Assembly (NCBI RefSeq): GCF_020379485.1 | Contig: NC_063445.1 | Span: 54,709,422 to 54,773,421 of the forward strand | Length of the DNA stretch: 64,000 nt | Direction of reading: 5' to 3' | Source: Brassica napus | Taxonomy: Eukaryota; Streptophyta; Magnoliopsida; Brassicales; Brassicaceae | Shown here: one piece after another, positions 22,201-32,235 of the stretch | Numbering within the stretch: the stretch's first letter is position 1 | Layout of the letters: every line of letters starts with the position of its first letter | The notes under the pieces: model-generated | The model's input: the letters and a program-made list of their open reading frames with translations, nothing else | What the model was told of the DNA's origin: nothing | The model's database searches: none | Position numbers and translations under genes: made by a program

Positions 22201-22776
22201 GTTGTACGACATTCGAAGCTCCTCGAGCTCGGTTAAGTCCCCGATCTCCGACGGAAACGTGCCGTTGTACTCGCTCTGGTAGAGATTCAGCACCTTGAGG
22301 TTCGAGAGGAGACCGATCGTCTTCGGGATGTCGCCGGAGAAGCCGGTGGCTCCGAGGTCGAGATACTCGAGGAGGCGCGAGAGGCGGTGGATGTCGGCGG
22401 GGAGTGTGCCGTTGAAGTTGTTCTGGGAGAGATCGAGGTGCCGGAGCTTCGTGCAGTTGTAGAGAGTCGTCGGAAACTCGCCGGGGAAGTAGTTATACGA
22501 TAGATCGAGAAAATTGAGGTTTGGGAAGTCGCATATGGTCGCCGGAACTGCGACGGTGAAGTTCTGGTTCTTGAAGTTTATTCCGGTGACTTTCCCGGCG
22601 GCGCAGGTGATTTTTGGCCAATGGCACGGAGATGACGTGGCGTTCCATAGGCGGAGAGACGGTGGGTGGCCGAGGAGGCGTTTCAGGTTAAGAAGCGTTG
22701 ACCGTTCGTCGAGCTGAGATATTACCGTTAAGGGGATGGAGATGAGGGAGCAGAAGAGGAAGGGTAAAATGGTCAT
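19262..22776 (-). CDS. HSL3: HSL3 (HAESA-LIKE 3) leucine-rich repeat receptor-like kinase, two exons, intact
   Basis: Exons 22776-20181 and 19680-19262 (intron 19681-20180, GT-AG) join in frame to about 1004 residues, the usual length of At5g25930. An upstream in-frame ATG at 22827 exists, but 22776 begins a normal signal peptide (MTILPFLFCSLISIPLTVIS) and fits the family. Next come an LRR N-cap (STLLNLKRLLG...PCHW), about 21 LRRs with many N-glycosylation sites, a membrane span near residues 627-650 (MILVIAILLLAITLL), and a kinase domain. That domain has GSGGSG, AVKK, an HRDVKSSN catalytic loop near residue 817 and DFGLAK near 837. All catalytic motifs are present, so it should be an active RD kinase. 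It belongs to LRR subfamily XI. In Arabidopsis HSL3/NUT perceives CTNIP/SCREW peptides and affects stomatal and immune responses. The intron holds an AT-rich repeat-like tract. Confidence 0.95.
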
Positions 22777-22922
22777 TTTGATTTGGTTGTTAAGGTTTTT
22801 CTTTTCCGGGAAGTTTCGAGGAACCAATGCTGACTGATGAATGGGAACGCAAGTTCGAAGAAGCTGAGGTTTTATAACATTGTGAATGGTAGATTTGGTG
22901 AGGTCAGTCTGTGATGTTTCAA

Positions 22923-23793
22923 GTCACTTGCTCTTTTTTAATCGTTTATAGGTAAACGTCTAAGATTCGTTTTGTATCTAGATGTATAAATGAATATAGT
23001 ATTTTCTTTTTACTTTCTTGTATCTCATTTTTGGTAGCTTATTTAGTTAACAAGTGCTTTGTTTGGAAAAATGTTATGGTTGTATAAATACATGTATATA
23101 TTTAGAGGAACAAAATTAGTGAAATTTATATTTTGTAAAAAGTAGCTGGAATTAAATATTCTAAGTTAAAAAATATGTGTAAATAATTTGAAAAATAAAC
23201 ACTTTGGAAGAAAATATGTATCTACTATGGGAGATTTTCAATTTTACTACAAGTTGGATACCCCCCCCCCCCTTTTAAATTTATCCTTAAAGGATGATTA
23301 TTTTCATAAATATGCTAAATTTGTGATAAAAAATAAACTAACACTCTAAAACAATTTATAAATATTTAATAATCATTTATAAAAAATTAGGAATGATTTA
23401 TAAAAATTTATAAATTCAAGTGTTAAGGTATTTTTATGGTTTAAACAAAAAGTTATTTGGATTTTGGGTATTCGTTGTGTCACTTGCTCTTTGTTAATCG
23501 TTTAGGTACACCTCCAGATTAGTTTTGTTTCTAGATGTATGACCAAATGAATATAATAGTATTTTGTTTTCGTATCTCTTTTTGGTAGCTTTTTTTGGTT
23601 AACAAGTGTTTTGTTTGGAAAACATGCTGAGTATATGGTTTTATATTTAGAGGAACAAAATTAGTGAAATTTTGTACTTTATTATTATATTTTGAAAAAA
23701 GTAGCTGGAATTAATATGTTAAGTTAAAAAGTATGTACAAATATTCTGAAAATTTGAAAATGAACACTTTGGAGGAAAATGTGTATCTACTAT
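22923..23793. repeat. Direct duplication of ~310 bp upstream of HSL3
   Basis: Units 22923-23228 and 23479-23793 share GTCACTTGCTCTTT at their starts, TTAGAGGAACAAAATTAGTG in the middle and GTATCTACTAT at their ends. Each has small indels. They are separated by a 250 bp spacer with a C-run at 23260-23271. The nearer copy begins about 147 bp upstream of the HSL3 start codon, so the duplicated sequence is promoter or 5' UTR of that gene. Confidence 0.85.
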
Positions 23794-26001
23794 TTTGCAG
23801 AAAATCTAGAGGAATGAATCTGTAGAATTCATATTTTATCCTATTCCAATATTGTTTCACACATTTTTATTTTTCTACGTTTCTTGAAAATTTTAATTGT
23901 GATATTTTTCGCACATATTAAAATAATTGAAATGCATTTATGTTCATATTAGTTACACCAATAACATTTGAGATGAATAAAATAATTTATAAAATCAATA
24001 TAGTTTACAATTAATATTAAGTTGAATGTAAGTATAATTTGCATTGAAATTATAAAATGACATGTTAAAATGAAACTTAAAAAAAATAGAAAATATTATT
24101 TAAACCATTTGTTTCCAGTTTTAGATTCTGCCGGAAAATAACTGACTTTTATAAATACTTATCAAATGAAATGTTTCTAGACTAATAGAATTTAAAAGTC
24201 CTAGACATTATATCTTATTGATTTGATAACTATTGTGAATATTTCAACTGATAGATGTTTCTCTTATTTTCAGATTAAGAGCCCGTTGAAATTTATCATT
24301 GGATAAATATGTTTGGAACCATACGGCAAATGAATTGTATGTGCCTGATTTATTATGGTTCCAAATATATCCATCTAAAGATGAGTTTCAATGAAACATT
24401 ACTGCGATTGATGAATATTCTTCACACTTGTATATGTAAGATTATTATGTAATATGAATATGTAATATGAAATTATTGTACACCTGTTTATGAATTTACA
24501 AAATATCCACTCTATAAAAATAGTAGTAAAAATATCCTACTGGTATCCATATACTCTACAATAGTGTTTTTTCTTTAGTTGTACTGGTGTATCTTTGCAG
24601 TACTTGTTTTTGCTTTTATGTAGACCAGTTGGTCATAAATTTTATATTTGAATGATTAATTCAGCGAAAAAAAGCTATAAAAAAAAATCAAAGCGAATAT
24701 ATAAAAAAAAGCTATAAAAAAAATCAAAGCGAATATATTCAATTTGGCAAGAACAGAGAGTCTCCGTAAAGCATCAACTAGTCGCATATGATACTCTATT
24801 CTATAAAACTGGCAAAGTTAAAGTGTGCTTATACTTAAAGTGCTAATTATGCTAATAATCTAGGGGTGTCTCAAATCAAACACCCGAGCATTTTAAAATT
24901 CGCGGGTATTAATTATAGGCCATCCAACACTCATCGTCAAGAAAAATGTGCCATTAGAAAAGTCAGAAACTTTTGTCCCAAAAAAAAAAGTTCAGAAAGT
25001 AAAGTCAAAGATCTTTATTATAATTGATAATGATTAGGGATTTACTAAAACTACCCACCAAAAATCGTTTTTCCCTATCTAATCTCACCAAATCATTGGT
25101 GGGTTTTCTTTTCAATTCAAATCCACATTGAAGCAATTGGGCTAAACCTAGGTTGAATGGTAATCAAATTGTTGAGATGTTAGTTACTTAATAAAAATGT
25201 TCGCCAGAAAACAATACATTCCAACTTACTCATGATCATACTGCTAGTTGTGTATTAGTTTGTCAAAAGTTTAACTCGATTAGATGCCTAATTCTACCAC
25301 TAATTTGTTTATGTGGGTTTAGTGCACGCATCGCATTAAGAAGAAGACTTGTAGTGTACTTGTGGCAGACAAGAAAAGCTAATAGGAAGCTTCGGCTTTC
25401 ATATCATGTAATCATAACATCCCCACATTTTTACATAACATCTCCATACTTTTATTTAACCCAATGACTTATGTAACCCAAATACGGACCAAAATAACAA
25501 TCCACCAGTTTTAACCTGCTTTTCTCTTGTGCTATAATTTTTTTTTTGTTACCTAGGGGTATATTTCTTCAGAAACACTGATTATTATTAAGAAAAATAT
25601 ACTACTATATTGAAACGTACGTATGCATCTTAAAAGTCCGTGATACATTAATTAATATGTGTACACACACAGTTGTCTAAGTTTGAACGTTGACTCTTCA
25701 ACTCGACAGAGATAGATGCGGATCCACAGTTTTCTTGACTTTTCTGATATTAGTTTCAACAACGTGTCACTGTCAGACGATCGAATCATTTTGTTTTGGT
25801 CAGTCCTCTCTCAAATAGTATTGTTTATTATTGTGAAATTCTGTTTTAAAATTCTTTTATCAGCAATCGGACAAAATAATACATTTTTAGGATTGATTAG
25901 GGAGTTTATAAGATGTTATATGGAAATATAAATTAAAAAGGAGTTTGCTGTCTAAATTTGTATAATTTAAAATTTTCATCAACGTCACTAATACAAAGCA
26001 T
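23794..26001. other. AT-rich intergenic DNA with a hairpin and a short tandem duplication
   Basis: No credible gene. A ~109 nt inverted repeat lies at 24284-24392 (listed separately). Around 24664-24742 a ~38 bp unit (AAAAGCTATAAAAAAAATC...AAAGCGAATATA) is present twice. The short open frame at 25716-25931 has no recognisable similarity and looks like chance. Confidence 0.5.
24284..24392. repeat. Hairpin with ~40 nt arms
   Basis: The left arm (TTGAAATTTATCATTGG... to GGAACCATA) pairs with the right arm (ATTATGGTTCC... to GATGAGTTTCAA) with a few mismatches. The loop is about 27-30 nt. It could be a tiny foldback transposon or a precursor of small RNA; the sequence alone does not decide. Confidence 0.6.
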
Positions 26002-26004
26002 TTA

Positions 26005-27608
26005 GAGCACCATTATCCGTGTCTTTTAAACGTCTCTTAGCTGCTGACTAGGATAAAAAATAAATGAAAAATGAGAATTACCTTAAGAACGTCTCTTAAT
26101 TAAGCACAAGAAGAGACGTATCTTGTAGACACGCGTCTGATACAGGGAAATCTCCTTCTCTCTCTCATCTCTATCTCTCTTTCAGCCGGTTTCGATTCCA
26201 AAATCTCGTCCTTGATCTCTCTTCGATGATTATCGGTCAACGTCTCTCTCGGTGGTTGTCGTACGACCTCGGCGTTCAAGGAGAAGGGAGTCCTCAGCGT
26301 CAGCAAGTTCGTGCTCACCGGCGATGATCTCGCCTCCAAGTGCCCTACTTGTTCATGGTTAGCTATAAAGTCTGAGTTTTTATTGATGAATGTGAATTCA
26401 AAGTTTCGATTTTTAGTTTTTGAGGGTTGTGAATTTTGCAATTATACGATATGGGTTAGCTGTAAACTTGATCGCAGAGGAATACTGGTGAATGGGTATC
26501 TCTAAGTTGGTGATAAAGCTATTGACTTTTAGTGTTTTTATATACAAGTTTGTGAGATTGTGATGAGATCAACCAAAGTTATGACTTGTCGTTTATGTAT
26601 GCACCTTCTCTTAATGGGTATCTCTAAGTTAGTGATAAAGCTCTTGATGTTTAAGCTTGGCTGAATCTGAGCTTCTTTTATGTTTGATTTGTTGTTTATG
26701 TATGCACATTCTCTTACGTGGCAGAGGAATATGAAGCTGCTGGAGGAGAAGTGTTGGTTGATGATGAAGATGATGATGGTTGGCTGGCTACACACGGGAA
26801 ACCGAAAGGTGAAGATTAATTTAGTGTTTTGCCTAATCCATATTTCTCACATTTAATCTTTTGTCTTGATATTTGCTACAGATAAAGGCAACGAAGATGA
26901 GAACTTGCCGTCCATGGTGCCTTGGATATAAACAAGAAAAGCAGTATACGATCAATGCCAATGTAGTTTGGAGCTGAGGAAGAGGATGATGATATTCCAG
27001 ATATGGAAGAGTTTGATGAGGATGACAATGTGGTGGAAAATGATACGGTGCGTTTCTTTTGTTCATTGGTCTTTGATGAATGCCTTTTAATCGTGCACAT
27101 GAATGATCAAGTTTCTAGGCATGTGTAGCTGTGTTTTGCCTTCGAAAATATATCTCTTTTTTATAGTTTCTTGGTCTATCAGTAGTTGACAAATCTTTCT
27201 CTTCTTTGAATCAGGCAACTCTTCAGTCAACTTATCTTGTGGCTCATGAACCTGATGATGATAACATTCTCCGAACTCGTACAAATGATAACACTCAACG
27301 TAAGCATCATGTCTTAACATACCCAACGAATTTCCCACTGCTTTGTTATCTTGATTCTCTCATTCTTTTGGCTTAATAGCAAACTCATAACACTTCACTT
27401 CACTTAGCAAAATCATAACACTTCAACATTTTTAAGAAAACAATGTTCAATAATTTTTTTTGTTTTAAGAAACCTTAACTAAGAGATTAGCATTGGAGCA
27501 TAAAAATGTTGGTGTCTTTTAAAAGAGTCTCTTAACACATATTTATTGTTTAAAAGTAATATAAAATAGATAAGAGACCCTAGTTGAGTATCTAGGATAA
27601 TGATGCTC
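26005..27608. mobile_element. PIF/Harbinger-type non-autonomous TIR element carrying an ATG3 gene fragment
   Basis: Termini are GAGCACCATTATCC on the left and, reverse-complemented, GAGCATCATTATCC on the right (13 of 14 match). TTA flanks both ends (26002-26004 and 27609-27611), the target duplication of PIF/Harbinger elements. Subterminal GTCTCTTA motifs recur near both ends. The interior has no transposase but holds four exons of a broken ATG3 gene with their introns. That makes it comparable to Pack-type elements known from MULE and other TIR families. Confidence 0.8.
26266..27299 (+). pseudogene. ATG3: ATG3 (autophagy E2-like enzyme) gene fragment, captured and broken
   Basis: Exon pieces 26266-26357 (TSAFKEKGVLSVSKFVLTGD...KCPTCSW), 26725-26808 (EEYEAAGGEVLVDDEDDDG WLATHGKPK), 26882-27047 (DKGNEDENLPSM... 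EEEDDDIPDMEEFDEDDNV) and 27215-27299 (ATLQSTYLVAHEPDDDN) match the N-terminal half of plant ATG3 in order, with GT-AG introns between them. ATG3 transfers ATG8 to phosphatidylethanolamine in autophagy. The first ~25 residues, the exon with the KRKPYLPSDKQFL region, and the catalytic C-terminal half are absent. A lost base (ATGGTGCC for ATGGATGCC) shifts frame near 26918, and TAG replaces the TY of IPTYFGG near 26970. No function is expected as protein. Retained introns show it was copied from DNA, not mRNA. Confidence 0.87.
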
Positions 27609-27611
27609 TTA

Positions 27612-28249
27612 GGCGTATCAGATTCGTTCAAATCATATGACACTAGGCGGCGAGTAAACATTTAGTTTATATATAGCAAACAAACCGAGCCAAAGGGTTT
27701 TGCTCCATGGTTAGTGTTTGCCATTCCAACATCAAGATTCAAGAAGTTGAGATAGCAATCATCATCCTGTTTATAAGTTGCGATCAGATCACAAGTCTAA
27801 AGCAATAAATGAAGATACTCGAACAAAACATACTGATTCTATATCATTCTGCTTTAATCGATCTTGAACAATAGCATTCATCACCACAAGTCTACGTTTA
27901 TGCTTCAAGGTCCAAAATCTCATGCTAGAAAATAGCTCTGAAGCTTTACATGCTCTTGAGGATAGTCCCTCCGTCATCTGTGGGCATGCAACTTGGAAGT
28001 CACAATTTTCAGTGAGAGCATCTCTATAGTTTGTCTTTCGTTTCTTAAAAAAGAGAGAGTTCTTGTTCAAAAAAAAAAAAAAAAAAGAGAGAGATTCCAC
28101 ACAACACAAATGACAAAACTTGAATCAGTTTGCAATTATATGACGTGTTTTTCTTTTTGTAATTATTAAAGTGATACGATCAGAGTAATCGTCAATTAGC
28201 ATATAGACTCAACCTAAAAACCCATCTAATCGACCTTGCAGTAGACCTC
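27612..28249. other. Intergenic stretch, no recognised gene
   Basis: A minus-strand open frame (28109-27789, 106 codons) contains TENCDFQVACPQMTEGLSSRACKA, which I do not recognise. It begins in an A-run and may be chance or a gene fragment. GAGAGCATCTCTATAG near 28014 resembles the end of a MITE but no partner was found. Confidence 0.35.
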
Positions 28250-28252
28250 TTA

Positions 28253-28500
28253 GACCATCATTCACCGGGGTGCTTACCCCGGTGCTTAGCCATTTAAAAA
28301 AAAAAAATGGAAAAAAGTAAACAGCAGTCTTTGAACAAGTAAGCGTCGGATGTTCCCACTGTTCGCCGGTTCCACTGACACGTGGCGATCCGCGATTGGT
28401 TCATTTTTAATTTTTTTTTTTTAATCAGACAAAAACCAAAAAAAATAAAAAAATAAAAAAATTAAACACCCCATTTGGGGTGCTAGGGTTAATTATGCCC
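28253..28500. mobile_element. Harbinger-type MITE, 248 bp
   Basis: TTA (28250-28252) and TTA (28501-28503) flank ends GACCATCATTCACC and, reverse-complemented, GGGCATAATTAACC (11 of 14). Inner inverted parts (GGGGTGCTTACCCC and CACCCCATTTGGGGTG) add local hairpins. No coding. Confidence 0.65.
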
Positions 28501-28503
28501 TTA

Positions 28504-28791
28504 GACCATCTCCAATGAGGGTTTTCTCCATTGGAGTTCTTAATATATGTATTATGTATATATATATATATATATGTATATATTATATATGTAAATAATT
28601 GTGGACTACCACAATTATTGTAGAACCCTATAAATAAGAGTTCTTAAGGATTTTTAAAACCCTCTTTTAAAAACCTTTACATATAGGATTCCACAAAAAT
28701 TGTGAACCCCACGATTACTTATACATATATAATATATACGTTACACATATATTAAGAATCCCAATGGGAAGAACTTCCATTGGAATTGCTC
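28504..28791. mobile_element. Harbinger-type MITE, 288 bp, abutting the previous one
   Basis: Long imperfect terminal inverted repeats: GACCATCTCCAATG... CATTGGAGTTCTTAATATATG on the left, and the reverse complement of CATATATTAAGAATCCCAAT...CATTGGAATTGCTC on the right. The left flank is the TTA shared with the neighbouring MITE; the right flank is TAG, one base different. A (TA)n run lies near 28556-28576. Confidence 0.7.
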
Positions 28792-29214
28792 TAGTTGTCA
28801 TTGTTATATTTTAATTATCATGAGGATTTCCAAAATATAATTCATAAAATTAGAATGGAACCGAGGCAGATAAAAAAATTTGGTATAAATTTTTAGGAAC
28901 AGTAGTCCGTAGATGCTTGGAGCATCTTTATCCATAGAAACTCATTAGAGTTTCTTAATGATTATTTAAGTATATAAGTGTACTTAGTGGACTTAAGAAA
29001 CTCTAGTTAAGAAACTGTTCGATTTTGCGCTTCGAATGGTAGTTTCTTAATTAAGGGTTCTTAAAAAAAATTATAAATTTTTTTTTTAAGATAAAATTTA
29101 TTTATTAAATAAAACATATTAAAAGATAACATTTTCAACATAGGATTTAAAATAAAAACATAAAAAGAAAGATTACGAAAATAAAAGAGAATAATTTGAA
29201 AGAAGCATCTGAGC

Positions 29215-29332
29215 TCAGTTGTTGTCTTCATCACGTCCAAATTTACGCCATATATGTTCAACCAAATCAGCTTTTAGTTGAGCTTTTAGTTGTTGATGCA
29301 TTTGTCTATCACAAATTATAGTTCGAAGAAAT
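29215..29332 (-). pseudogene. C-terminal fragment of a Harbinger/PIF-type transposase (plant transposon protein)
   Basis: About 38 codons ending in TGA at 29215-29217: ...CDRQMHQQLKAQLKADLV then EHIWRKFGRDEDNN. The LVEHIW and KFG block is typical of the C-terminus of plant ALP1/HARBI1-like transposases. The catalytic DDE region is missing; sequence further upstream on the minus strand is repetitive. This is recognition from family memory and the fragment is short. Confidence 0.55.
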
Positions 29333-29333
29333 A

Positions 29334-29490
29334 GTGTTGTGATTAAAGAGAAAAGATGACTTTGGTGTTGTGAACGATAAATTCTCAAACCAAGGGTGTT
29401 GTAATTAAAGAGAAAAAATGACTTTGGTGGTGTGGGAAAAAAAATTTAGAAACCAAGAGTGTTGTGACAAGAAGATGATTTTGGTGTGAG
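29334..29490. repeat. Tandem repeat, about 2.5 copies of a 62 bp unit
   Basis: Units begin GTGTTGT(G/A)ATTAAAGAG at 29334 and 29396, with a partial third copy at 29458 (GTGTTGTGACAAGAAG). Each contains ATGACTTTGGTG or a variant. Confidence 0.7.
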
Positions 29491-29984
29491 AGAGTTACGT
29501 ATAAGGTTACTTTTCTTGGTTTCATTACATGTTTACACACTTTACACCTGAGGTGTACTTTCTGCCTTGCTTTAGTTTTTTCTTTTCCCATAATGCCCTT
29601 AATTCAGACGAGATGAGATTTATGGTTAAGTTAAAAGGGAAAAAGTACATGAAACATTAGGATATGTTAGAAATCATTATATTAAAGTATTTTGAAAGCA
29701 ATCCGACGGGCCGTTTAAAACAAGTACGATTCTACTAAAAGCGATAACGTAGATCTAATAATTGTTTGATCTTATCTTCTCCTGCTTGGGGAGTAATGTG
29801 GTTGGAGGAATCATGGTCAAAGATAGAGTCATGGTCATCATTTTGTGGACATTACAAATGTTTTGGAGATTTGGCTGTTTAGCACTTCATGTGGTCTACA
29901 CTAGAAGTAGGAAAAGATAATTTAAAGGTTACAGACGTGTGGTCAGATTTGTATGAAATCAAGTTTGTATGAAAAGGGTGTGGT

Positions 29985-30102
29985 CAAGTGTGTGTTTTCA
30001 GTGGTCATGTTCGTGTGGTCAAAAACAGTATCGTAATGTGGTAAAGTGTGTGTGTTCAGTGGTCATGTTCGTGTGGTCAAAAACAGTCTATCGTAATCAG
30101 TT
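29985..30102. repeat. Tandem duplication of a ~58 bp unit
   Basis: GTGTTTTCAGTGGTCATG...GTGTGGTCAAAAACAGTATCG is repeated immediately as GTGTGTTCAGTGGTCATG...GTGTGGTCAAAAACAGTCTATCG. Confidence 0.75.
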
Positions 30103-31299
30103 AGAGGCAGGAAGTGATGGATGCGGCTGTGTGAAGATCCACCGGTAACTAGACAACATAAAATTTGGCCAATAAGGGTAGGTTGATTTAGGGTTTGTAA
30201 ACAAATATCAAAGGAGTTGAAGAAAAAAAAATAAGTTGTGAAAGTTGAAACTTTTCATTGTCGATCGGCCGGGAGAGAGAGATGCAAAATTGTTTTTCTT
30301 CGTCTTGTCGTTTCTGAAGCACTGAACAAAGATAATTGAGATCTGAGAGTGGCAGAGTGTCCAGAGTTATAAAGACGGCCGTTTCATTGAAATTCATGCA
30401 ATGAAAATCATTTACTAATTTTGATGAGTCCAAATAAATAAGAATTTAACTAAAATTGTGTTCTGGAGTGGGACGTTGAAGTCGCCGATATGATGAAGAT
30501 CTTGCAGTAGTGAAGAAGAAGAGTGGGGTAGAAGAAGATGAGTTTAGCAGCGACATTTTTTTAGATGTTAGTTTTTAGGTTTGCTTAGCCACAAGGGTAT
30601 TTTAGATAAATTGCAAGAGAAAAATACCCCACCAGCACAAAGTATGTGTAAATGTAAATAGAGAAGATAAAAGTATGTCTAAGCGTAATTTTTTCTTTTG
30701 GTGTTGTGTTTGATTCTCTACAAGTCGAGAATTTTGCTAGAGTGATAATAGAAGCCTTTTATGGTCTTCATGACTTGAATACAAGGAAAGAACAGTCCGT
30801 GAATTGGACAAAAGCTTGTGACTTACTGACTGATAATAGAAGACACTAGCATACAAACAATCTATTCATGACTGACTGACTAGCATACAAAAGTTTGTAC
30901 ACTGATAATACACTAGCATACAAACGCTCTATTCATGACTTTTGTAATACAACTCTGTGACTGCTTACGCACATGCATATAAAACTTGTACAATGACACT
31001 TGCTTCACGAGGTGAGTGATGACAATGACACTTGCTTCACACTTGCTTCACACTTGCAACAAACCTCTCATGACTGTATCACAACAACAAAATTCTCATC
31101 ATTTAATAGAACTTTTACAGTCAAACCACCAAACCATTAAAAGAACAAGAACAACATCAAGCCAAACCGCATTAATTCCATTACATTACATAACAACAAC
31201 TACATTGTCTCCATTAATTCCATAACAACACGTTCTAGGAATTAATGAACAGATTGAAGATTCTATGTAGAAGGTTTAGTTAAAGAGAGAGATCTTATA

Positions 31300-31600
31300 A
31301 GACAAAATCAGATAGATGATCACAAACTCTTAAACTAAAACAGCAAGACAAGTTATCTTCAATCTTTAACAGGACAAAGCATAATCAATCTGTTCATTAA
31401 TCAACCACTCTATACCCAACCAATCTTTACCGGAACTCTCTAATCAACCAACCTTTAACAGGACAAAGCATAATCAATCAACAAATATGACTTCAAACTA
31501 TGAACTTTCCAGTCATGTTACAGACAAATTCAGACCACTCTCTAACCAACCAATCTTTAAGATAGCAAGACAAGTTATCTTCCGACCAATCAAACAACAA
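31300..31600. repeat. Irregular repeats with CAAGACAAGTTATCTTC and CTTTAACAGGACAAAGC motifs
   Basis: CTTTAACAGGACAAAGCATA occurs near 31365 and 31450, AACCAATCTTTA near 31419 and 31548, and CAAGACAAGTTATCTTC near 31344 and 31566. This looks like local duplication and shuffling inside the Harbinger-like element. Confidence 0.5.
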
Positions 31601-31868
31601 TTCTGAAGCTAATCAAATGAAGAGAGCGACCAAAAGAAGAAAGCTGTGAGGCGATTACAGAAGACGCACCATAGTTTCCGACGAAGGATGTTCGGAGGGG
31701 AATTACCCTGAGGCTACAAGAGCGACTATAAGTGCAAACCATTGGGGGAAGAGGAGGGAGTAATCCGGCGATTGGTGAACCTTTAAGAGCCTTTTCAATG
31801 GCGGAATAGAGGTCTCGCGAACCAGAGGGCTTGATGCTTCTGATTAACATAAAATCATCGTCGTCCAC
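31590..31868 (-). CDS. Hypothetical open frame, 92 codons
   Basis: Starts MDDDDFMLIRSIKPSGSRD and continues to KALKGSPIAGLLPPLPPMV before turning low-complexity. I do not recognise it. It lies inside the Harbinger-like element and could be a captured gene piece: composition in the first half is protein-like, and a pyrimidine-rich leader precedes it on the minus strand. No domain, signal peptide or membrane span is evident. Confidence 0.25.
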   Translation of the reverse strand: MDDDDFMLIRSIKPSGSRDLYSAIEKALKGSPIAGLLPPLPPMVCTYSRSCSLRVIPLRTSFVGNYGASSVIASQLSSFGRSLHLISFRIVV

Positions 31869-32235
31869 CGGATAATCTGAGAGGAGAAGGAGACACCGAC
31901 AAAGAAGGCGGAGAACACGAGAGAAACTGAGGAAAAGAAAGAGAGAAAAGAAAAAATAAGAAAGAAAAAATATAAAACTTCATAATATGCTGACACGTGT
32001 TTTAAAACCCCTCTTTAAAGCATTCTCCAAAATCTCACATTAAAGATCGGTTACTCAAATTATTATGACTTTTGATTTAATTAAATCAGTGATTTTCTTT
32101 AGAAACCCTCTTAAAATCCTTGGTTAATCATGCTCTTATTTTCTTACTTTAATATATTTTTTTGGGTATTGACAACTTATGGACTTTGTGTTGACTCTAT
32201 CCTTAAGCGACAACCCACCGGGAAAAACCTATCTC

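Larger units (their letters stand above)
28920..32135 (-). mobile_element. Larger PIF/Harbinger-like element, 3.2 kb, degenerate
   Basis: Ends GAGCATCTTTATCC and, reverse-complemented, GAGCATGATTAACC match at 11 of 14 positions. Flanks are TTG (28917-28919) and TTA (32136-32138). A piece of Harbinger-type transposase C-terminus lies on the minus strand at 29215-29332. The rest is non-coding or unrecognised, with local tandem repeats. The family assignment rests on TIR, flank and the transposase piece together. Confidence 0.5.

Noticed and set aside
20582..22717. Long frames on the plus strand and other minus frame across the HSL3 gene
   Set aside because: Shadows of the GC-rich LRR and kinase coding sequence; the HSL3 frame explains the region fully.
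22777..22827. Upstream in-frame ATG of HSL3 at 22827
   Set aside because: It adds a hydrophilic leader (MVPRNFPEKKNLNNQIK) ahead of a good signal peptide; starting at 22776 fits the secretory N-terminus and family length.
26833..27338. Minus-strand frames across the ATG3 fragment
   Set aside because: Antisense shadows; the sense exons align in order with ATG3.
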